A stretch of DNA of 64,000 bases. Source: JANWXR01 sp964608265 (GTDB lineage Bacteria > Chloroflexota > Anaerolineae > Anaerolineales > UBA6663). The notes under the pieces are model-generated. The model ran no database searches. It worked only from the letters and a program-made list of their open reading frames with translations, and was not told the origin of the DNA. Position 1 is the first letter of the stretch; each line of letters starts with the position of its first letter. Location: contig CAZSNP010000018.1 in the NCBI GenBank assembly GCA_964608265.1, forward strand, positions 1-64,000, read 5' to 3'. This document shows positions 23,193 to 35,173 of this stretch, one piece after another. Position numbers and translations under genes: made by a program.

Positions 23193-24476
23193 TTATGGCC
23201 GTTCGATCTCTACCCGCTGTGGGTCGGAGCGGTTGTTGAGCACGCGCACCTGTTCGTGGATGAGGCCGGCCCAGAAATCCTGCGGGTTGCGGCTGGGCAC
23301 GATCTCATCCAGCACCACGCCGCCGGTGACGACCGAGCGCTGGCCCGGCAGGAGGTAATACTGCGGGCGCCCGAGTGAATCGGGCAGGATGGTCAGCGTC
23401 TCCGGCGTGCCGATGGCCCAGCGCCACGGGAAGTCGGTCTCGCAGGTATCGCACATCAACCCCACACGGAAGGCGCCCGCCTCTTGATAGAAGCCGGTGC
23501 CGGCGGAGTTCACGCGCATCGACTCGTACACATAGCCCGAGAACGGGCCGGTGGTGCGGATGGGGGTCTCGCCGTAATTCTCGACCGTCAGCGTGAAGTA
23601 CAGGGTGTTGCCGAGCACAACGACCCGCGACGAATAATCCACCAGCCCGTGCGCAATCTGCGCCAGCGGCAGGCCGCGATTGGCGATGGTGAGCGTGGTC
23701 TCAACGGCGGTGCGCTGGCCAACGCGGTCGGTGGCCTCGGCGCGAACGCGATACTCGCCGTTCGGCGGCGGGATCTGGCCGAGGTCGATGCCGCCGTCGT
23801 AATCGTATGTGTGCGTGCCGCGCTGGCCGGGCCTGAGCACCGATTGCCGGCTCTCGGCGATGGGGAGTTGCGTGCCGTCGGCCCCGATGATAAACAGCCG
23901 CTGCCCGGCCTCATCCACCTCCTTGCTCAAATCCACGTTGAAGGTCGCGCGGTCATCCAGCCCATCCTGATTCGGCGTGAACGTGCGCGGGCTGACGGTG
24001 AGGTTGGTCAGTTCGGGCAGGGCGGTGTCGGCCTCGGTGATAGTGAGCGTGCCGGTGAGGCTGTTGCTCGCGCCGGCTTCATCGGTGGCCGCGGCATGCC
24101 AGGTGTATGTGCCGTTCTGCAGCACGCGCGCCAGCACCTCGAACGCCAGGCTCTCGCCGGGCAGCGTATACGGATCGACCACGCCGCTGAAATCCACGAC
24201 CGTATCGCCCGCCAGGGTCGGCTTGTCGGTGCGGAAGTCGAAGCGTTTGCCCTGGGAATCGGTGAAGTAAACCGACACCCGGGCGGCGCGGCGCAGCCTG
24301 AAGGTGAGCCGCGCCACGTCGGTCTGCCCGTCGGCGTTGGGGGTGATGGTGTCGAGCGAGAACGCCGCCGACTCGAGCGGCGGCCCGCCCGGGCGCAGCC
24401 ACAACGCCGCTATCGCCAGCCCCAGCCCGGTGACGGCAACGGCAATCAGAATTGTCAGTGAGATGGGAAGTTTCAT
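23193..24476 (-). CDS. Membrane-anchored Ig-like (FlgD-type repeat) extracytoplasmic protein
   Basis: The 427 aa protein has an N-terminal signal anchor (residues 5-27) and at least two FlgD-like Ig repeats marked by SLDTITPNADGQTDVARLTF and VSPRTFTPNQDGLDDRATFN, where the NxDGxxD signature sits. A third all-beta region contains one CxxC (CDTC) and FPWRWAIGTPETLTI. It is probably a cell-surface structural or binding protein. Function is unknown. Confidence 0.72.
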   Translation of the reverse strand: MKLPISLTILIAVAVTGLGLAIAALWLRPGGPPLESAAFSLDTITPNADGQTDVARLTFRLRRAARVSVYFTDSQGKRFDFRTDKPTLAGDTVVDFSGVVDPYTLPGESLAFEVLARVLQNGTYTWHAAATDEAGASNSLTGTLTITEADTALPELTNLTVSPRTFTPNQDGLDDRATFNVDLSKEVDEAGQRLFIIGADGTQLPIAESRQSVLRPGQRGTHTYDYDGGIDLGQIPPPNGEYRVRAEATDRVGQRTAVETTLTIANRGLPLAQIAHGLVDYSSRVVVLGNTLYFTLTVENYGETPIRTTGPFSGYVYESMRVNSAGTGFYQEAGAFRVGLMCDTCETDFPWRWAIGTPETLTILPDSLGRPQYYLLPGQRSVVTGGVVLDEIVPSRNPQDFWAGLIHEQVRVLNNRSDPQRVEIERP

Positions 24477-24583
24477 GGTAGAGGTGGATTATATCCGCGA
24501 CGGTGCCTCGCGCGCTGTAGGGGAGCGGCTTACAGCCCGAGGATGAGCAAAGTCACTGATAGTGCCGACAACTCGCGCTCCCG

Positions 24584-24658
24584 CTCCCTCTCCCGCTGGT
24601 AGAGGGAGGGAGACCGCGCCTTTTTGAGAGCCTCCCCTTCTCCCGGCGGGAGAAGGGG
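24584..24658. repeat. REP-like palindromes in the gap before folC
   Basis: The 24477-24828 gap shows no gene. It holds an 8-bp stem CTCCCTCT/AGAGGGAG (24584-24608) and an 11-bp stem CCCCTTCTCCC/GGGAGAAGGGG (24634-24658), of the same family as at 10163-10250. TAGTAT at 24810-24815 may be the -10 box for folC, giving a leader of only a few bases. Confidence 0.72.
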
Positions 24659-24828
24659 TAGGGGATGAGGGAGAGCCGAACGTCTTTGCACAAGCCCTGG
24701 GCTTTCAGCCGCACCGGTCACAGCCCGGAGTGAAAGCTCGGGTTGGGCGATGGCAGTCTGATATTCGTCGATAGTTTGGCTTTGGTTTTCCTTTTCCCCC
24801 GCCTCATGCTAGTATTCCCTCACCGGCG

Positions 24829-26138
24829 ATGATGACGTATCAAGAGAGCCTGGCTTTCCTCTACAGCTTCGTGGACTATAGCGCCACGCGCCAGGTCAGG
24901 TATTCGCCTGCGACCTTCGACCTCAGCCGCACGCGGGTACTGCTTGATTTGCTCGGCAACCCGCAGGACCGCTACCCGGTCGTGCACGTAGCGGGCACGA
25001 AGGGCAAAGGCTCGGTGAGCGCGCTGTGTGCGGCGGCGCTGACGACCTCCGGTCAGCGCACCGGGCTGTATACCTCCCCGCACTTGCTCGACTTCCGCGA
25101 GCGCATACAGATCAACGGTGACTACATCCCCGAAGCCGAGGTCAGCGCCGTTTGCGGACGGCTGCGCGAACTTGCGTCGCAGGTGCCGGGCATCACGACG
25201 TTTGAACTCACCACCGCGCTGGCCTTCGAATACTTCGCCCGCCAACGCGTCGAGGTGGCCGTCATCGAAGTCGGCCTGGGCGGGCGGCTCGACGCCACGA
25301 ATTGCGTCACGCCGCGCGTCTCCGTCATCACCTCGCTGAGCTACGATCACATGGATTTCCTCGGCCCGACGCTCGCGCAAATCGCCACCGAGAAGGCCGG
25401 CATCCTCAAACCGGGCGTGGCCGTCGTCAGCGCGCCGCAGCCGCCGGAGGCGCTGGCCGTCATCGAAACCATCGCCGCCGAACGCCGCGCCCCCCTGACG
25501 CTCGTCGGGCGCGATTGGTTCTACCGGGTCACGGGCCGCTCACTCGATGGGCAGACGGTCGTCATCTCGCCCGGTGGATTGACCCTCGACCTCCCGCTGC
25601 TTGGCCCGCATCAGGCCGAGAACGCGGCGGTGGCGGTGGCCGCCTTGCGCGCGAGCGGCCTCGCCGTGAGCGACGATGCCATCCGCAGCGGATTCCGCGC
25701 CGTGCGCTGGCCGGGCCGCTTCGAGATTCTGGGGCGTGAGCCGCTCGTCATCGTTGATAGCGCGCACAATCGCGACTCGGCCGAGAAGCTCGCCGCCACG
25801 CTCGACCAGTATCTGCCCGAGCGCCGCGTCATCCTGATCTTTGGCGCGTCGGTTGACAAAGACGTGCAGGGCATGCTTGAAGTTTTGGCCCGGCGCGCGG
25901 GAACCGTGATCTGCACGCAAGCCGTTCACCCGCGCGCCATCGAACCCGAACAACTCGCCGCCGAGGCGGCCCGGTTGGGCGGTGGGCCGACGGAGAGCGT
26001 CGCCCCCGTGGCTGCCGCGCTCGAACGCGCCCTGCAACTTGCCGGGCCGGGCGATATGATTCTGGCGACCGGTAGCCTGTTCGTCGTCGCCGAAGTGCAG
26101 ACCGCCATCCGCCATCTCAAATCTGAAATCTCAACTCA

Positions 26139-26142
<4 letters not shown>
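24829..26142 (+). CDS. folC: Bifunctional folylpolyglutamate synthase / dihydrofolate synthase
   Basis: The 437 aa Mur-ligase-fold protein has the P-loop GTKGKGSVSAL, the folate-binding TSPHLLDFRERIQINGDYI, SYDHMDFLGPTLAQIATEKA with the carbamylated-Lys region, and a C-terminal domain with DSAHNRDSAEKL and LIFGASVDKD. It adds glutamate to folates, and often to dihydropteroate. Two ATGs at 24829 and 24832 compete; no RBS is seen, consistent with a near-leaderless mRNA. It overlaps lon by ATGA. Confidence 0.93.
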
Positions 26143-28628
<2,486 letters not shown>

Positions 28629-28655
28629 AGGGCGCCTTTAGCACAAGGGTTGTGG

Positions 28656-28686
28656 AGACGCGCCGCAGCGCGTCTCTGCTTTTTTT
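28656..28686 (+). terminator. Rho-independent terminator of the folC-lon unit
   Basis: A 9-bp GC-rich stem GAGACGCGC (28656-28664) with GCGCGTCTC (28669-28677), a CGCA loop and then TGC followed by six or more T. It starts 28 nt after the lon stop. Confidence 0.92.
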
Positions 28687-28695
28687 GAGCCTCGC

Positions 28696-29484
28696 ATGCA
28701 GAACAAAGTCGTCTTCATCACCGGCGCGTCGTCGGGCATCGGCGCGGCGGCGGCGCGGGAGTTCGCGCGGCTCGGGGCGCGGGTGGCGCTGGTCGCGCGG
28801 CGCGCCGACCGGTTACACGCCCTCGCTGCTGAACTCGGCCCGAACGCGCACGCCCTCCCGGCCGATGTGACGCAACGCGCCGACCGTGAGCGCGTCATCG
28901 CGGCGACGCTCGAACGCTTCGGGCGGATAGATGTGCTCTTCAACAACGCCGGGGCGGCGCGGCTGGGATGGCTGGAGACGCTGACGGCCGAGGAAGTCGA
29001 GGCGCAGATTCAACTCAACCTGCTGGCCGTCATCGAGTTGACGCGGCTTGCCCTGCCGCCCATGCTCGCGCAGCGGAGCGGCCACATCATCAATCACGCC
29101 TCGGTGGCCGGGCACGTGGGCACGCCGACGTATTCGGTGTATTGCGCGACCAAGGCGGCGGTGATTGCGTTTTCAGAGGCGTTGCGACGGGAAGTGGGGC
29201 CGTGCGGCGTGTGGGTGTCGGTGCTCGCGCCGGGCGGCGTGGCCGAGACCGAGTTCGCCCGGGTCGCGGGCATCCAGCGCCGCACGCGCCTGACGACGCC
29301 GCGCTTCCTTCAGCCGACCGCGGCCGAGGTGGCCCGCGCCGTCGTGCGCCTCGTGCGCCACCCGCAGCGCGAACTCACCCTCCCGTGGCCGATGCGCGTC
29401 GCGGCGTGGATCAATCGCACTTTCCCCGCCTTGACGGATTGGGTGGTAACCGAGGGGTTTACAAAGCGTGAGAGACAACCCTAA
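28696..29484 (+). CDS. Short-chain dehydrogenase/reductase
   Basis: The 262 aa classical SDR has the TGASSGIG cofactor loop, NNAG, catalytic Ser in NHASVAGHVG and YSVYCATK (Tyr-x3-Lys). An Arg after the second strand (ALVARRADRL) suggests NADP(H). The C-terminal stretch is hydrophobic and Trp-rich, suggesting membrane association as in DltE/SadH-type SDRs. Substrate is unknown. The start follows the lon terminator by about 10 nt, leaving a very short leader. Confidence 0.88.
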   Translation: MQNKVVFITGASSGIGAAAAREFARLGARVALVARRADRLHALAAELGPNAHALPADVTQRADRERVIAATLERFGRIDVLFNNAGAARLGWLETLTAEEVEAQIQLNLLAVIELTRLALPPMLAQRSGHIINHASVAGHVGTPTYSVYCATKAAVIAFSEALRREVGPCGVWVSVLAPGGVAETEFARVAGIQRRTRLTTPRFLQPTAAEVARAVVRLVRHPQRELTLPWPMRVAAWINRTFPALTDWVVTEGFTKRERQP

Positions 29485-29553
29485 CCGCAAAGACGCGAAG
29501 CACGCCAGGCTTTCGGACCTCCCTCACGCTCTTTGCGGCTTCGCCGTTCACTC

Positions 29554-32500
29554 TCACGCCGTGGCCACGATCGGCTCCTTGCCCTCGGCCAGCTTCGCCA
29601 GCACGGTCAGCAGCGCCGCGCGCCACTCGGCCTCGGGCAGGCGCGGCAACCACAGCCGGTTCCTGCTCGTGCGCGCGCCGTCCAGCAGCGCCACCTCATA
29701 ATAAGCCTGATCAAGTTGATCCATCGGCGGCAGCGTGAGCACGATCTGCCCGTTCTCGCTGCCCACCGCCAGCACCCCGGCGCGCACCGCCCGTAGCTTC
29801 ACGCGCAGTTGATACAGCAGATTATCCACCGGCCTCGGCACCGGCCCGAAGCGGTCCCCGAGTTCGAGCCGCAACGCCTCGAGGTCACCCTCACCGCTCA
29901 CGTTCGCCAGCCGTTGATACAGCCCGAGCCGCACCTTGCGATCCTCCACGTAATCGGACGGGATGGAGATGGCGAGCGGCAATTCGATATTTGCCGAGAC
30001 ACCCAAATCCATCGGCGAGCCGGCGGGCTGCTGCGCACCTGCCACTTGCTCCTTGCTACCTGCGCCTTTCAGTTTCCGCACCGCCTGCGACAGCAGCCGC
30101 GTGTACAGGTGGAAGCCGACCGCCGTCACCTGCCCGCTTTGCCTGGGGCCGAGGATGTCGCCCGCGCCGCGCATCTCCAGATCGCGCATCGCAATCGAAT
30201 ACCCCGCGCCGAGGTCGGTCTGCTCGGCCAGCGTCTCCAATCGTTCGCGGGCCTCCGGGGTGGGGCGATGAGTCTTGTCGGTGAAGAAGTAGGCGTACGC
30301 CTGGGTTGCGCTGCGCCCCACGCGCCCGCGCAGTTGATAGAGTTGCGCCAGGCCAAATGTGTCGGCGCGATCCACGATCAACGTGTTCGCGTTCGGGATG
30401 TCGAGGCCCGACTCGATGATGGACGTGCACAGCAGGAGGTCAATCTCGCCCTCGCTGAACTCATCCATCACCCGCGAGAGTTGCCCCTCGTCCATCTGCC
30501 CGTGCGCGACGCCGATGGACGCCTCGGGCACCAGCCGTTCCAACCGCTCGCGGATCACGCCGATGCTCTGCACGCGGTTGTGGACGAAGAAGACTTGCCC
30601 GTCACGATCGAGTTCGCGCAGGATGGCCTGGCGCACCAGCTTCTCGTTGTAGGCGCCGGTGTGGGTGAGCACGGGCAGCCGCTCCTCGGGCGGGGTGTTG
30701 ATGGTGCTGATGTCGCGCAGGCCGGTGAGCGCGAAGTACAGCGTGCGCGGGATGGGCGTCGCGGTCAGCGTCAGCACATCCACCTCGGTGCGCAGCCGCT
30801 TGAGCTTTTCCTTGTGCGTCACGCCGAAGCGCTGCTCCTCATCCACAATCAACAGCCCGAGGTTCTTGAACTGCACATCCTTTTGCAGCAACCGGTGCGT
30901 GCCGACGAGGATATCCACTTGCCCCTCGCCCATTTGCCGGAGGATGGCCCGCATCTGCGGCGCGGTGCGGAAGCGCGAGAGCATCTCGACTTTGATAGGG
31001 TAGGGCGCGAGGCGATTCTGAAAGGTGTGATAGTGCTGCTGAGCCAGCACCGTCGTCGGCACGAGGAGGGCGACCTGCGCGCCGTCGGTCACCGCCTTGA
31101 AGGCGGCCCGCAGCGCGACCTCCGTTTTGCCGAAACCCACATCCCCGCAGATCAATCGGTCCATCGGGCGCGCGCGCTGCATGTCGGCCTTGACATCTTC
31201 GATGGCCCGCATCTGGTCGGCGGTCTCCACGAACGGGAACGACCCCTCAAGCTCGGCCTGCCACGGCGAGTCGGGGTTGAAGGCGCGCTTGCCGACCGTT
31301 GCGCGCCGCGCGTACAGATCGAGCAATTCGCGCGCCAGCTCCTCCACCGCCTGTTTGGCCTTGCTCCTGGCCGTGTGCCACTCCGGTGAGCCGAGGCGCG
31401 AAAGGGTCGGGGGCTGGTCGTCAGCGCCGACGTACTTCGTCAACCGGTCGGCCTGATACACCGGCACATACAACTCATCGCCCTCGGCGAATTCGAGCAC
31501 GAGGTATTCGCGCTCCAACCCATCCACCGTGCGCTTGCCCAACTCGCGGAAACGCCCGATGCCGAAGTCCTCGTGCACGATGTAATCGCCGGCGATGATG
31601 TGGGCGTAGTTCGCCTCGGGCGCGGCCGCCGCGCGCTTCTCGCGCCGGTGCGCCCGCGCCCGCGCCAGCCCGAATATCTCCGCATCGGTCAAAAGGTTGA
31701 GCGGCGCCGGAGCAGCGCCCGGCCGCGACAGCCGCCACCCCTCCGACAACGCCCCGCTGAGGAACGTCACGCTCCCCGGCGCGGGCGGATCGGTGACCAC
31801 CCCGGTCAGCGTCGCGCGCCCATGCCCGGCGTTCCACAATTCGCTCAGCCGGTGCGCCTGGCGCGAGATGACGACGACGGCCTCGCCCGCAAGCGTGGCG
31901 TGATCGATTTGTTCGAGCAGCGGCTTGACCTGCCCGCCAAAGCGTGGCGCGACATGAAATTGCGCCGCGAGATCCGTCGCCGCTGAGTTTGCCTCGCCTC
32001 CACCCAGCGTCAGCGGCCGGCGCCCCGACAGTTCGTCCTGCAATTCCGCCCACGTCAGATACGGGATCGGAAAATCGGGCGCGATGGTGCCGGCCTCCAA
32101 TTGCAGCTGGCGTTGCTCGACGGCGTGCTCCTCCAGTTCGGCCACCGTGGCGGCAAGCTCGGCCCAATCCTCGATGATCAACAGCGACCGATCGGGCAGG
32201 TACTCGAGCAGGCCGGCCGGCGGGTACATCACCGGGATGAGGGCCTCGAGGCTGAGAGGGTCGTAGCCCGGCGGCCTGAACTTCGGCAGCCCCTCGCGCG
32301 CCGGGGTGATGGTCACGCCGGCTGCTTTTTCGCCGGAGCGTTGCGTGGCGGGGTCGAAGCGGCGGATGGTGTCGAGCGCATCCCCGAACAACTCGATCCG
32401 CACCGGTTGCTCGTCGGCCATCGGGAACACATCCACCAGGCCGCCGCGCCGCGAGAACTGGCCCGGTTCCACGACGATGCTCTGCGCCTCGTAGCCGATC

Positions 32501-33006
32501 TCGACCCACGCGGCGAGCAGTTTCTCCAGTCGCACGCTTTGCTGTACTTTCAAGGCATGCGTGTGGGCGAGGAACTCGCGGCGCGGCAGCGTGCGCGTCA
32601 TCAGCGCGCGGGCTGAGGTGATGACGACGGGAGGCGGCGCGCTCGGCGGTGTGAGGGTTGCGTACGGCGCGAGCGAGGCCAGCGCGGCGAGCCGGTTGCG
32701 GAGCGGGCGCGCGCCCCAGCCCACCGGCTCGTAGAACAACGGCGTCGGTTCGCCGAAGTGGAGCAGCCGCAACCCCGGCGCCCACACGCTGAGTTCCTCG
32801 ACAAACGTCAGCGCGCGATCGGGGCGGGCGGTGATGAGGACGACGGGCTGAGACGCCGTCGCCACAACGGAAGCCGTCACCGGCACGCGCGCGGCGCGCG
32901 GCACGCCCAGCGTCAGTGGCCGGCGTGTGCCGGATTCCAGCGCCGCGATGAGTTCGGCGTGGGCCGGCGAGTGTTGCAGCGCGGGCAAGAGGCCACTGAG
33001 GTTCAT
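29554..33006 (-). CDS. mfd: Transcription-repair coupling factor
   Basis: The 1150 aa protein has the Mfd architecture: UvrB-like N-terminal domains, RNA-polymerase interacting domain (DYIVHEDFGIGRFRELGKR, then LEFAEGDELYVPV), SF2 helicase with GDVGFGKTEVALRAAFKA and DEEQRFG, LTATPIPRTL, and the TRG motif region, then a C-terminal regulatory domain. It removes stalled RNA polymerase and recruits UvrA to lesions. Length is typical. Confidence 0.96.
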   Translation of the reverse strand: MNLSGLLPALQHSPAHAELIAALESGTRRPLTLGVPRAARVPVTASVVATASQPVVLITARPDRALTFVEELSVWAPGLRLLHFGEPTPLFYEPVGWGARPLRNRLAALASLAPYATLTPPSAPPPVVITSARALMTRTLPRREFLAHTHALKVQQSVRLEKLLAAWVEIGYEAQSIVVEPGQFSRRGGLVDVFPMADEQPVRIELFGDALDTIRRFDPATQRSGEKAAGVTITPAREGLPKFRPPGYDPLSLEALIPVMYPPAGLLEYLPDRSLLIIEDWAELAATVAELEEHAVEQRQLQLEAGTIAPDFPIPYLTWAELQDELSGRRPLTLGGGEANSAATDLAAQFHVAPRFGGQVKPLLEQIDHATLAGEAVVVISRQAHRLSELWNAGHGRATLTGVVTDPPAPGSVTFLSGALSEGWRLSRPGAAPAPLNLLTDAEIFGLARARAHRREKRAAAAPEANYAHIIAGDYIVHEDFGIGRFRELGKRTVDGLEREYLVLEFAEGDELYVPVYQADRLTKYVGADDQPPTLSRLGSPEWHTARSKAKQAVEELARELLDLYARRATVGKRAFNPDSPWQAELEGSFPFVETADQMRAIEDVKADMQRARPMDRLICGDVGFGKTEVALRAAFKAVTDGAQVALLVPTTVLAQQHYHTFQNRLAPYPIKVEMLSRFRTAPQMRAILRQMGEGQVDILVGTHRLLQKDVQFKNLGLLIVDEEQRFGVTHKEKLKRLRTEVDVLTLTATPIPRTLYFALTGLRDISTINTPPEERLPVLTHTGAYNEKLVRQAILRELDRDGQVFFVHNRVQSIGVIRERLERLVPEASIGVAHGQMDEGQLSRVMDEFSEGEIDLLLCTSIIESGLDIPNANTLIVDRADTFGLAQLYQLRGRVGRSATQAYAYFFTDKTHRPTPEARERLETLAEQTDLGAGYSIAMRDLEMRGAGDILGPRQSGQVTAVGFHLYTRLLSQAVRKLKGAGSKEQVAGAQQPAGSPMDLGVSANIELPLAISIPSDYVEDRKVRLGLYQRLANVSGEGDLEALRLELGDRFGPVPRPVDNLLYQLRVKLRAVRAGVLAVGSENGQIVLTLPPMDQLDQAYYEVALLDGARTSRNRLWLPRLPEAEWRAALLTVLAKLAEGKEPIVATA

Positions 33007-33015
33007 ACAACAAAA

Positions 33016-33040
33016 AGCGGATGGGGCTGGCCCATCCGCT
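33016..33040 (-). terminator. Terminator of pth, AGCGGATGGG hairpin
   Basis: Arms AGCGGATGGG and CCCATCCGCT (33016-33025, 33031-33040) enclose a 5-nt loop. On the minus strand the stem is followed by TTTTTG, as expected for a rho-independent terminator of pth, just before the mfd start. The arms are identical to the hairpin at 12661-12690. Confidence 0.82.
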
Positions 33041-33066
33041 AAGTTTAGCGCAACCGCCGGTGATGG

Positions 33067-33663
33067 CTAACCCTGGCGATCCGCCGGCCCGTTGAAACGG
33101 CTCATCGTCAGTTGCGGGCCGTCCTTGATGAACGAGTCGACCACATCCACGGCTCGCTTCAAGACGATATCGACTTCATCCAAATCACCTTGTTTGAAAT
33201 CCTGCAAGACAAACGACGCTGACGGCGTCTGGCCCGGCGGGCGACCGATGCCCAACCGCAGCCGCGAAAATCTATCGGAGCCGATGGTGTCGATGATGGA
33301 CTGCAGGCCGCGTTGGCCGCCGGCGGTGCCGCGCGGGCGGAGCCGCAACGTGCCAAACGGTATGGCCAGGTCATCAACGATGACGAGCAACTTGTCAATC
33401 GGCACGTTGTAGAAACGCATCAATTGACCGACCGCTTCGCCGGACTGATTCATATACGTTTGCGGCTTGACCAACACGACCGGCGCCCCGTGAATGGTCC
33501 CGGTGGTATACAGCGCGCGGCCCTGTTTGCGCGTGAAGCCCGCCATCTCGTGTCGCTCGGCCACTTCATCCAGCGCCATGAAGCCGAGGTTATGCCGATT
33601 GAGGCGGTACTCGCGCCCGGGATTGCCCAAACCGACAATCAAGTACTGCTGTATTTCAGACAC
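33067..33663 (-). CDS. pth: Peptidyl-tRNA hydrolase
   Basis: The 198 aa protein begins YLIVGLGNPGREYRLNRHNLGF, containing the catalytic His (about residue 24) and Asn. KPQTYMNQSGEAV, DDLAIPFGTLRLRPRG, then GGQRGLQSII and FSRLRLGIGRP complete the Pth1 signature. It releases tRNA from prematurely ended peptides. It is upstream of mfd on the same strand, but a terminator separates them. Confidence 0.96.
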   Translation of the reverse strand: MSEIQQYLIVGLGNPGREYRLNRHNLGFMALDEVAERHEMAGFTRKQGRALYTTGTIHGAPVVLVKPQTYMNQSGEAVGQLMRFYNVPIDKLLVIVDDLAIPFGTLRLRPRGTAGGQRGLQSIIDTIGSDRFSRLRLGIGRPPGQTPSASFVLQDFKQGDLDEVDIVLKRAVDVVDSFIKDGPQLTMSRFNGPADRQG

Positions 33664-33702
33664 GCTGACCTCGATGATTCTCAGGGACTGACCCTGTTGG
33701 GA

Positions 33703-34395
33703 TCAACCGCTACGATCACGACGCCAGAAATGGCGCAGTGCCACCCTAATCCCCAGATAAACCCCCAGGATTGAAAACAGCGCGAACGATAGCGTCACAC
33801 CATCCCAAAAAGCCGCTTCGTACTGCGCCGTTGCAAGCACCGTGCTCGCGAATGATACCGCATTTGCCCCCGAAGATAGTAGTGGATTTTGTGGGTCTGT
33901 CGCTGTAGACGAGCCAACGGCAATCGCCGTTACGGTCGGGCCGAGCGGCATTGTGGCGGTGGGTGAGGGGGTTACGGTGGGTGTGGGGGTGGGCGTTGCC
34001 GGCGGGGCGACATTATTCGCCACCCGGATGCCGCGCACCACGGTCTCGACGAAGGTGCGCTCTCCGGTGTAAACCCGCAGCCGCAGGGCGAACTGGCCGT
34101 CGGTGAGGCCGGTCGTATCCCACAGACCCAGCGCGCCTCCCTCCACCGGCGCGGTCACCCGCTCACCGATCGAAAACCAGGTTCCAGTCGGGTCGGGATC
34201 ATACGCAAAGGCCAGCTCGTAGCGTTGGAACCCGGCGGCAGCAGCGGTACCCGCGATAGTCACCAGGCCCTGCACCGGTTGCCCGGCCGCCGGAAAGGTG
34301 ATGGCGACGCCCGGCTGCTCCTGTGCCCGGCTGACCGAAGGCATAGCCATCTCAAGCAGCACAAACAGCAGGGCCACACCCATCAACCGGCGCAT
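33703..34395 (-). CDS. Membrane-anchored Ig-like protein with Pro/Thr-rich stalk
   Basis: The 230 aa product has a signal peptide (residues 1-24, cleavage after SRAQ), a beta-sandwich of about 100 residues (VAITFPAAGQPVQGLVTIAG onward), a PTPTPTVTPSPTAT stalk and a C-terminal TM helix near FSILGVYLGIRVAL followed by basic residues. This is a type I cell-surface protein with an Ig-like domain; ligand is unknown. The ATG at MRRLMGV was preferred to one six codons upstream because it gives a standard signal peptide. Confidence 0.72.
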   Translation of the reverse strand: MRRLMGVALLFVLLEMAMPSVSRAQEQPGVAITFPAAGQPVQGLVTIAGTAAAAGFQRYELAFAYDPDPTGTWFSIGERVTAPVEGGALGLWDTTGLTDGQFALRLRVYTGERTFVETVVRGIRVANNVAPPATPTPTPTVTPSPTATMPLGPTVTAIAVGSSTATDPQNPLLSSGANAVSFASTVLATAQYEAAFWDGVTLSFALFSILGVYLGIRVALRHFWRRDRSG

Positions 34396-34436
34396 GGCGG
34401 CGGAGTGTAGCACGCGACCCGGTCACCGTCAAAATT

Positions 34437-34465
34437 TTGACCCTGTCCGGCGCGTTTGTTATACT
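34437..34465 (+). promoter_or_regulatory. Promoter of the ECF sigma operon
   Basis: TTGACC (34437-34442), a 17-nt spacer and TATACT (34460-34465) form a near-consensus housekeeping promoter. Transcription would begin near 34472, about 75 nt before the sigma gene. Confidence 0.78.
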
Positions 34466-34546
34466 GCCTGCATCCCAGCAACTTTCGCGGGCAGCCGGTG
34501 TTTTACAGAATGACTGTGCGAAGCCCGCGGCAGGAGCCAACACGCG

Positions 34547-35173
34547 GTGCAATCTCACAGCGAGGAAGCTGAGCTGGTCGCACGCGCCAAGACCGACCCG
34601 GAGGCGTTCGGGCTGCTCTATGAGCGCTACGTGCGGCCAATTTACAACTACATCTATTATCGGACCGGGAACACGCAGGATGCCGAGGACCTGACGGCGC
34701 GGGTGTTTCAAAGGGTGAGCCAGCATTTGCCGCGCTACGCCGAGCGTGGGTTGCCCTTCAGCGCCTGGCTGTATCGCATCGCCCACAACGCGGTGGCCAA
34801 CTGGCACCGCGATGAGTCGCGGCGGCGGGCGCTGGCGCTCAACGGGGCGGCGTTGACCGACCTGCGAACCGAGGCGCCCGAGGTGACGCTCGAAGTGGCC
34901 CGCCAGCAGGAGGTGTTGATTCAGGCCCTCCATCGCCTGCCGGGGGAGCGCCAGCAGCTCATCATCCTGAAGTTCGTCGAGCAGTTGTCGAACGCTGAAA
35001 TCGGCGTCATCATGGGCCGCAGCGAGGGCGCTATCAAGAGCCTCTATCATCGCACGCTCCTGTCGCTGCGGGAGGAATTGGAGACGCTGGAGCAGAACGG
35101 CCATGCCCAGGCTGAGGTCTCACAACCCTGGCTGAACCGTGTCTTTGGTCCAAGAGGAAAAACATCGTCATGA
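34547..35173 (+). CDS. ECF-type RNA polymerase sigma factor
   Basis: The 208 aa protein has region 2 (EAFGLLYERYVRPIYNYIYY and GNTQDAEDLTARVFQRV) and region 4 (LPGERQQLIILKFVEQLSNA followed by EIGVIMGRSEGAIKSLYHR). AGGAG lies about 10 nt before a GTG start. It overlaps degV by ATGA. The third gene of the operon encodes a small single-TM protein that could be its regulator. It has a clear -35/-10 promoter of housekeeping type. Confidence 0.92.
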   Translation: MQSHSEEAELVARAKTDPEAFGLLYERYVRPIYNYIYYRTGNTQDAEDLTARVFQRVSQHLPRYAERGLPFSAWLYRIAHNAVANWHRDESRRRALALNGAALTDLRTEAPEVTLEVARQQEVLIQALHRLPGERQQLIILKFVEQLSNAEIGVIMGRSEGAIKSLYHRTLLSLREELETLEQNGHAQAEVSQPWLNRVFGPRGKTSS